DNA from: Stichopus chloronotus
Taxonomy: Eukaryota; Echinodermata; Holothuroidea; Aspidochirotida; Stichopodidae
DNA: 64,000 nucleotides
Direction: 5' to 3'
Assembly (NCBI GenBank): GCA_021234535.1
Contig: CM037833.1
Location: 23,528,918-23,592,917 of the forward strand
Shown here piece after piece: positions 34,661 through 64,000 of the stretch (the stretch's first letter is position 1; every line of letters begins with the position of its first letter). Made by a program: the position numbers and the translations under genes. The notes beneath the pieces were generated by a model. It saw only the letters and a list, made by a program, of their open reading frames with translations, had not been told where the DNA came from and ran no database searches.

Positions 34661-35983
34661 TATGTTATTTCTCCCTTGGTCCATGTCAGGTAAAGAGAAC
34701 TGCAGACATTATAGTTATAAATGGGGGGTATTTTTTATATTGTTCAAGCAGTTTTATGTACGTAGTATAACACTCAAAGGGTAGCCTAACTTACACTCCT
34801 TGTAGTATTCAACAGAAACTAGATTAGATTATTTACATGCAGACAAAAGCTGTAAATATCGAATTTTGTAACCAATATAAGGGAGAACTTCACACATCCA
34901 GGATACACTTCATATAGTAAAGGTCATCACCCAAGCATAACATTGCCATTTTGTTTCCAGGTAGCCTATTTTTGGTTTGCTGAATAAGTCTAATGAATCT
35001 CTTTTTCTCTAAAGGGGACACTCAAAAATCAAATCATCATGCAAATCTTTTCAAATTCATGAGTTAGGGCTAAAATTCTCAAGGACTGCTGGAAATGTAA
35101 GTTTTATAGCAAAAATTTTCTTTTTTCCTCTCTAAATTCAGCATTTTCACACAGTTTACCATAGAAACCTTCTAAAGTGTCGATTTAGGTAAAATTGCTC
35201 AAACATTTCTCGAAATGCTGGATATTCATGTTTTGGAGCATTTCTTTCGTATTTAGTCTTTCAGTAATTTTGTCAAAAATTGCAATGCAGCGTAAAAAAA
35301 AAAAAAAAAAAAATAGCTTATAGGTCTATTCCAGCTTAGCCTATAGGCCGATGGGACAGGACAGGGGTCGTCAAACAACCTTTGTGGGATTCCGGGGCAC
35401 ATGTTCGTGCTAAGTATGCGCTAATTTCATACGTGATTTCGATCTGGCCGGTGATGCCAAACCATAAACAAACGTGATTGGTCGCATTGCAATATGAGCT
35501 GCAGGAACGATGGTCAAACGATCGACCGAAGGAAGGCTTGTGCCTTGATAATGTGAATGCCGCCCAAATTTGGATCTTAATCAGATAGTCGCAACCTCCC
35601 AAACAGAGGAGATACCATGAAGAATAGGAGCAAACAACTAACGAACGGAAAGGGAAGGGAAGGGGAAGAAAAAGTTAACGAGAATATGCGAGTAATATAA
35701 ATGATGACATGCTTAGAAAATACGCCGGCTTAAATTTCTGCTGTTATCATTTGACAAATCTGGAGAACTAATGTGCAATAAACTACATATACATTTTTTC
35801 GCTCTGTCTTTAAATGATGTTAAATTTTAGTGAATAATTAATGATATACTGTAGGGTTCTTTTACTATCTTCCAATTTTAACAAAATGGCATCATGGACT
35901 TTAAATGAGCTTATTTATAATAATTGCATTATAGACTGACTCTATAGATACCACATATTATCAAAATTTTCTTCCCCAGATAC

Positions 35984-59879
<23,896 letters not shown>

Positions 59880-59995
59880 CACTGTTTTCCAATAGTCTCT
59901 GTATCTTCTACGATCATTTACAAGAACGTAATTCAACTACCCTCTCTTAATGTTTAGTTTAGGTAATATGCGAACAGCAGTAACGGTCGTACGTA

Positions 59996-60041
59996 TTCCG
60001 AGCAGGGAGCTGTTATTCTAATAACAGCTCCCTGTTCCGAG
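59996..60041. repeat. 32-bp palindrome between 7-bp direct repeats
   Basis: CAGGGAGCTGTTAT (60003-60016), loop TCTA, then its exact reverse complement (60021-60034). TTCCGAG stands directly on both sides (59996-60002 and 60035-60041), looking like a target duplication around a tiny fold-back insertion. Confidence 0.85.
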
Positions 60042-60219
60042 TTCTAAATCAGTACAAGTGATTTTAGAAGACAAAGAATAATAATAATAAGACATCAATA
60101 TCACTTGCATAGTAGAGGATACCGCACACCTTAGGTTCGTGGGACATGAAGATAGGATTTTGGAGTACGGGTGCATTATGCTTAAAAAAAATGTTGTAAA
60201 ATAGCCTCAAATGCCATTA

Positions 60220-60500
60220 AAATCTGTCAAAGATTGACCGATCAATTTGCAGGAAAATTAGTGTCTTACAGCAATGTCACACATAAACATTCGCTAAGGA
60301 TGCAAAATTGTGACGTCAAGAGATGAACTCCCATGATATATCTTAATGTTATAATCCATTTCTGTAACCGTTATTTGGAGGACATTTGAGAATTTATATG
60401 CTCAAAGGTTTTTGTTTTGGAACATGTATTTTCTCCTTCAGAAATATTGATATCATTTATTATTGTGAAACTCAGTAATTGAGTAAAAATGAGGCATTTT
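60220..60500 (+). repeat. Dispersed repeat, copy 2 (inverted partner at 42508-42780)
   Basis: Aligns with the reverse complement of the copy in the DED gene; see anchors there. Confidence 0.7.
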
Positions 60501-61198
60501 TGGATTTATGGATTTTTGTTAAACTTTGAAAAGTCCTAACTCAAAGTGGTAATAAAATAAATATAGATATTCAAACGGATTTTCACTTACGATTTTACTA
60601 CAAGTTTTGAAAAGTGCGCTCTTCTAGGAGCATGTCACACGATATTTAAGTATCGTGAGAACAACAGTGACGGTCGCACGGTGTACTCCAAGGTGTAAAA
60701 TCCGGTAGTAGTGATTTTTTTACTACGTGCTATATGTCTGTCATAATTTGTCAGTACTTGAGCATCATGTAAGATAGCAACATTTTATCACTATATACTG
60801 AACAACGATCACGTGATGATATCAGCTAATACCTGATGAGTTTAATACTGATACTGAACCTTTCAGTACCTACTGAACTTTATCAATATCATAGTGAATG
60901 AAGTAAGCTTCACATAAAAAAATATCAAATGAATAAAAAACAAAATAATCTACAAATCATAATCTGACATGAACATCTAAACTCATCATGTTGTTTATGT
61001 TTCTTTTGATATTTCCAAATTTTATATTTTCCGTATTTGCCTTGTAATTGTATATTGTTCTTCATTTTATGTCCTATATTCTTCAGAAAGCAGGATCGTG
61101 GTAAAGATTACGTCATCGAATACACAACAATGATGTTAGACTAACCAAAGATAGCAAGCATATCCGGTTAATTGGAATTCTCGTCCGACACAATGACG

Positions 61199-61565
61199 TT
61201 AAAAGGATGGTCTAGCCACAAATTGTGCTTGGATATATTCAATAGGTTTTCAGCTTAGGTACTGGTTATGTGAAGGTCGCAAAACTCTTATGCCCATCAT
61301 ACATTCACATTGTGATAGAACTAGATATTGGAATATTAAATTTGGTGTAAATTTTAAAGAAAAGCATAAGACGCTTTATCAAGGTGGGGAGATGACATCA
61401 CTGCTGCTTACTTCAAGTCAACTATTGGTAACAAATGTGACAAATTCAACTGCTCATATCTCCGGAACCACACATGGTAATTGAATGGAAGTTTCACTGT
61501 AATGGTAAGATTAACTTACTCTTCAACATATCTCATCTATATTTGTGGCTCGACCATCCTTTTAA
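61199..61565. mobile_element. MITE with 21-bp terminal inverted repeats and TTAA ends
   Basis: Left end 61199-61219 (TTAAAAGGATGGTC.AGCCAC) and right end 61545-61565 are inverted repeats with one mismatch. Both begin with TTAA, the target site duplicated by piggyBac-type transposases. At 367 bp it has no coding capacity. Its interior is shared with 33933-34197. Confidence 0.8.
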
Positions 61566-64000
61566 TTGAAATGACAACTTGATAAGAATTGTCGTAGAAA
61601 GTCACCTCCAAGCTTACCAAACCCCAGGGTTAAGCCACCAAGTAGAGCGTTTTATTAATCCAAATTGTGATTGAATTGGATATGATGTCATGCAAGGTAG
61701 TAAGTCAATAAATTTCATCTAGTAAGAGATTCGTATTATGTCGTAAATATATCAGTGACCTATATCCAGAACAAGATCGATGGGAGCAACACGACGCCAC
61801 TTGTAATAGCTGACATATCTATTAAATAAATTTGAAGTGTTTGTTAATACTTGGTATCAAAATGAGGCTACGGGGTATAATTTTGCTGAGATTCCTTTCC
61901 TCTACTATACAACACTTTAACACGAAAAAGGATTTCAACAGAATTTTCTACGGATGTTAATAGACCTTCTTTACTTCCTCTTCTGAACATTGACAAAGCG
62001 TTGATTTCTTTGTACATAGAAGTAGCATACATTTGATATGCGGGATTGACTGATTTTGTCTCTCGTTTTTATGAGCAATATCATGATATAGAGGAATACA
62101 TAATCGCATTTTACAGCACGTCTGATTTACGTTAAGAAACCATTAATTTTGTAAGAAATTAACATGAAGGTAATACATTTTGCGACAGCTTTATTTCATC
62201 AAAATTTATTAGACGTTTTGCTGCAGTTTCATAGTAAGATTCAGGATGCGTATCGTTTTTTCAACCTTTGATATCTCCCATGGTCACTGCTAGCAAAGGT
62301 AAAACACTAAGTATAACAATTCATTATTGTTCTATACCATTACACCTCAGAATAAGAAGGGCGTTGTGAAGTAACGATCGTTTCCATAAGCCTATTGTAA
62401 GAGGGGTTTCGTGAAAGGGAACAGCGGCATTCTTTGATCGTTTTTTTTTTCTCTTACGTCATAACCTTATGAAAGCTTACGTAGTCGACGCTATTCATAA
62501 AGCGGGACAATAAATGAACATCCATGGGTCTTTGCTCAAATGGCATTCTGGAGAACCTCCGGTTCAAAGTAGCATATTTATGTAAATAGTCTGACAAGTA
62601 TAAAGAAAGATTGCGTTTTATTGTTACCATACATGGACAAAAGACAAGTGTGACTAACTGATGTGGAAGTCAACCTTTATGTAAAATGTAATATATAGCT
62701 ATACATACACTTAATGATATTTTGAGACTGCTCCATGCAATTGATAACATGTATTAAACTATTAATCAGTGAGTACATCGGCTATTGTAACGTAACTAGT
62801 GAATGAAGTAAGAATGACGCATATTGATAACAACATGTGTGGAAAACATTAACAAGCCGTATTTCTTTAAGAGAGTTCTTGACTGAAAGGTTGAGTGTCA
62901 TTTTCTTTTTAATATTTTGACGAGAGATTTAGTTCTTATTAATTATATAGGCTGTCCACATTCAGAAGAGTTGCTTACTTTGTAAAAATAGGTCATACTT
63001 ATTCTCATGGGAAGGGTAAATGTTTGTACGATGTAATGGAAGTTGTCAATGGAATACAACATACAATTTCAATTTATGAAGTGATGTTTGAAATATCACA
63101 CATACTCAAGGCATTAATTTTAATTACAACTTTAATACAAAATGCTTTTATTATTGTATTACAGAGGGCTTTTATTACTTGTCTTATGATCACATTATAT
63201 ACAATGTATATATTACGACGTTAAAACTGTTCTCCTGGATTTCAACAACCACTACGAGGAAATTGTCGAACTGTAAGATCAGTGGTGTTGTGGTTTTTTA
63301 AACAAATTCTGTAACTGCTTATATTGTCACGTCGTTATTAAAAATGGGTTGATAATCGCAGCATTTCACTCGAATTTATTGTCTTTCCAATTTTTTGCAT
63401 TTAGAACGATCTAGGAACTAGCTAATTGGGTAGATATGTTAAAATGCTTTATGGCTACATCACATTTCCCCAGTCTAATTCTCTTTTCACTTGAATTACA
63501 AAACAATGAATGTAAAAATTCAGTCACGATGCAGAGTCTTAAAACGCCTCATTTTTTACCTTTGAAATTGGCGACTATTACAACATAGAACGTTTGTTTT
63601 TGCTTTGTGTCAATAGAAGATGTGTAAGAATAAAAACTGTCGCTATTTGAAATTTCATTTTATATTCTCTCACAATAAAATAATTTACGAGAATCCTCTG
63701 ACACGCAAGTAATTACATATCTATCTTAATCATTTTGATAATATAGAATTATAAATGACGCTAATAACATTATCATTCCGATGTCTGATCATCTTGCAGT
63801 AGAAACAATGTGTGTCAGCTGATCTGAACACAAGCAGAGTATATGCATCTCCTCGTACTCTCCAATAGCTTGTATATGGTTGTGTTACAACGTGTGTTAA
63901 CCCCTGGTGATTAAAAACAAGCTACAGCTACAAAGGCACATAGTATTTTTCGTTTTTTTTTCCCTCTCATACCACCTTCCCCTCTTTTAATGACAGCAGA

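Larger units (their letters stand above)
31579..35979. other. Intergenic region upstream of the DED-repeat gene
   Basis: No exon was recognised. It holds dispersed repeats (33933-34197, 34487-34660), a fragment with the hairpin GGGGGC-ttt-GCCCCC near 33020, and poly-A runs. The promoter and any 5' UTR exon of the downstream gene probably lie here but could not be located. Confidence 0.45.
59880..64000. other. Region downstream of the DED gene, no gene seen
   Basis: Contains the repeats listed below and AT-rich unique sequence. A short frame at 61087-61143 after tattcttcag ends in a stop but has no support. No further D-A-B-C modules were found. Confidence 0.5.

Noticed and set aside
61087..61143. 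Short frame after tattcttcag ending in a stop, as an alternative last exon of the DED gene
   Set aside because: Its phase does not match the preceding exon (phase 0 needed) and it shows no module similarity.
63024..63224. 66-codon hydrophobic frame
   Set aside because: AT-rich chance frame; no D-A-B-C signature and no domain.

Overview
This is eukaryotic, AT-rich, intron-rich DNA. Gene content, exon style and repeats suggest an invertebrate deuterostome, most likely an echinoderm; that assignment is inference, because no species-specific marker was identified. There is no operon structure, and no CRISPR array, rRNA gene or tRNA gene.

Region 1 (1-12497, + strand): the last eleven coding exons of POLR3B, the second-largest subunit (RPC2) of RNA polymerase III. 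They give about 440 C-terminal residues in an unbroken frame up to the stop at 12495-12497; the 5' part of the gene lies outside the window. Its introns hold a dispersed repeat with nuclear-receptor-like AGGTCA sites, a minisatellite split by a later insertion, and a decayed copy of an exon end.

Region 2 (12498-22708): a gene-poor stretch with a hAT-like MITE, a G19 run, a 459-bp tandem duplication and small palindromes.

Region 3 (22709-31574, - strand): a complete, apparently young Ty3/Gypsy LTR retrotransposon. It has two 1488-bp LTRs with no difference seen between them, a 4-bp target duplication, a tRNA-Lys-like primer site, gag with a CCHC knuckle, a pol in the -1 frame (protease, RT, RNase H, integrase) and a polypurine tract. 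The gag/pol overlap carries a textbook -1 frameshift signal: slippery U UUA AAC, a 6-nt spacer and an 11-bp stem-loop that contains the gag stop.

Region 4 (35980-59879, + strand): an apparently undescribed gene assembled here from about 19 exons. A death effector domain (DED) at the N-terminus is followed by four tandem copies of a four-exon cassette (D-A-B-C, about 150-165 residues each) and a last degenerate D exon. Exon lengths (120, 206, 77 and about 56-92 bp) and intron phases (0, 2, 1, 0) recur in all four cassettes, which is strong evidence for a real gene built by cassette duplication. The repeat looks LRR-like but was not recognised as a named family. A DED joined to a repeat array suggests an innate-immune or cell-death adaptor or receptor; this is inference.

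Region 5 (59880-64000): no gene seen. It holds a 32-bp perfect palindrome flanked by 7-bp direct repeats, a TTAA-flanked MITE and dispersed repeats shared with other parts of the window.
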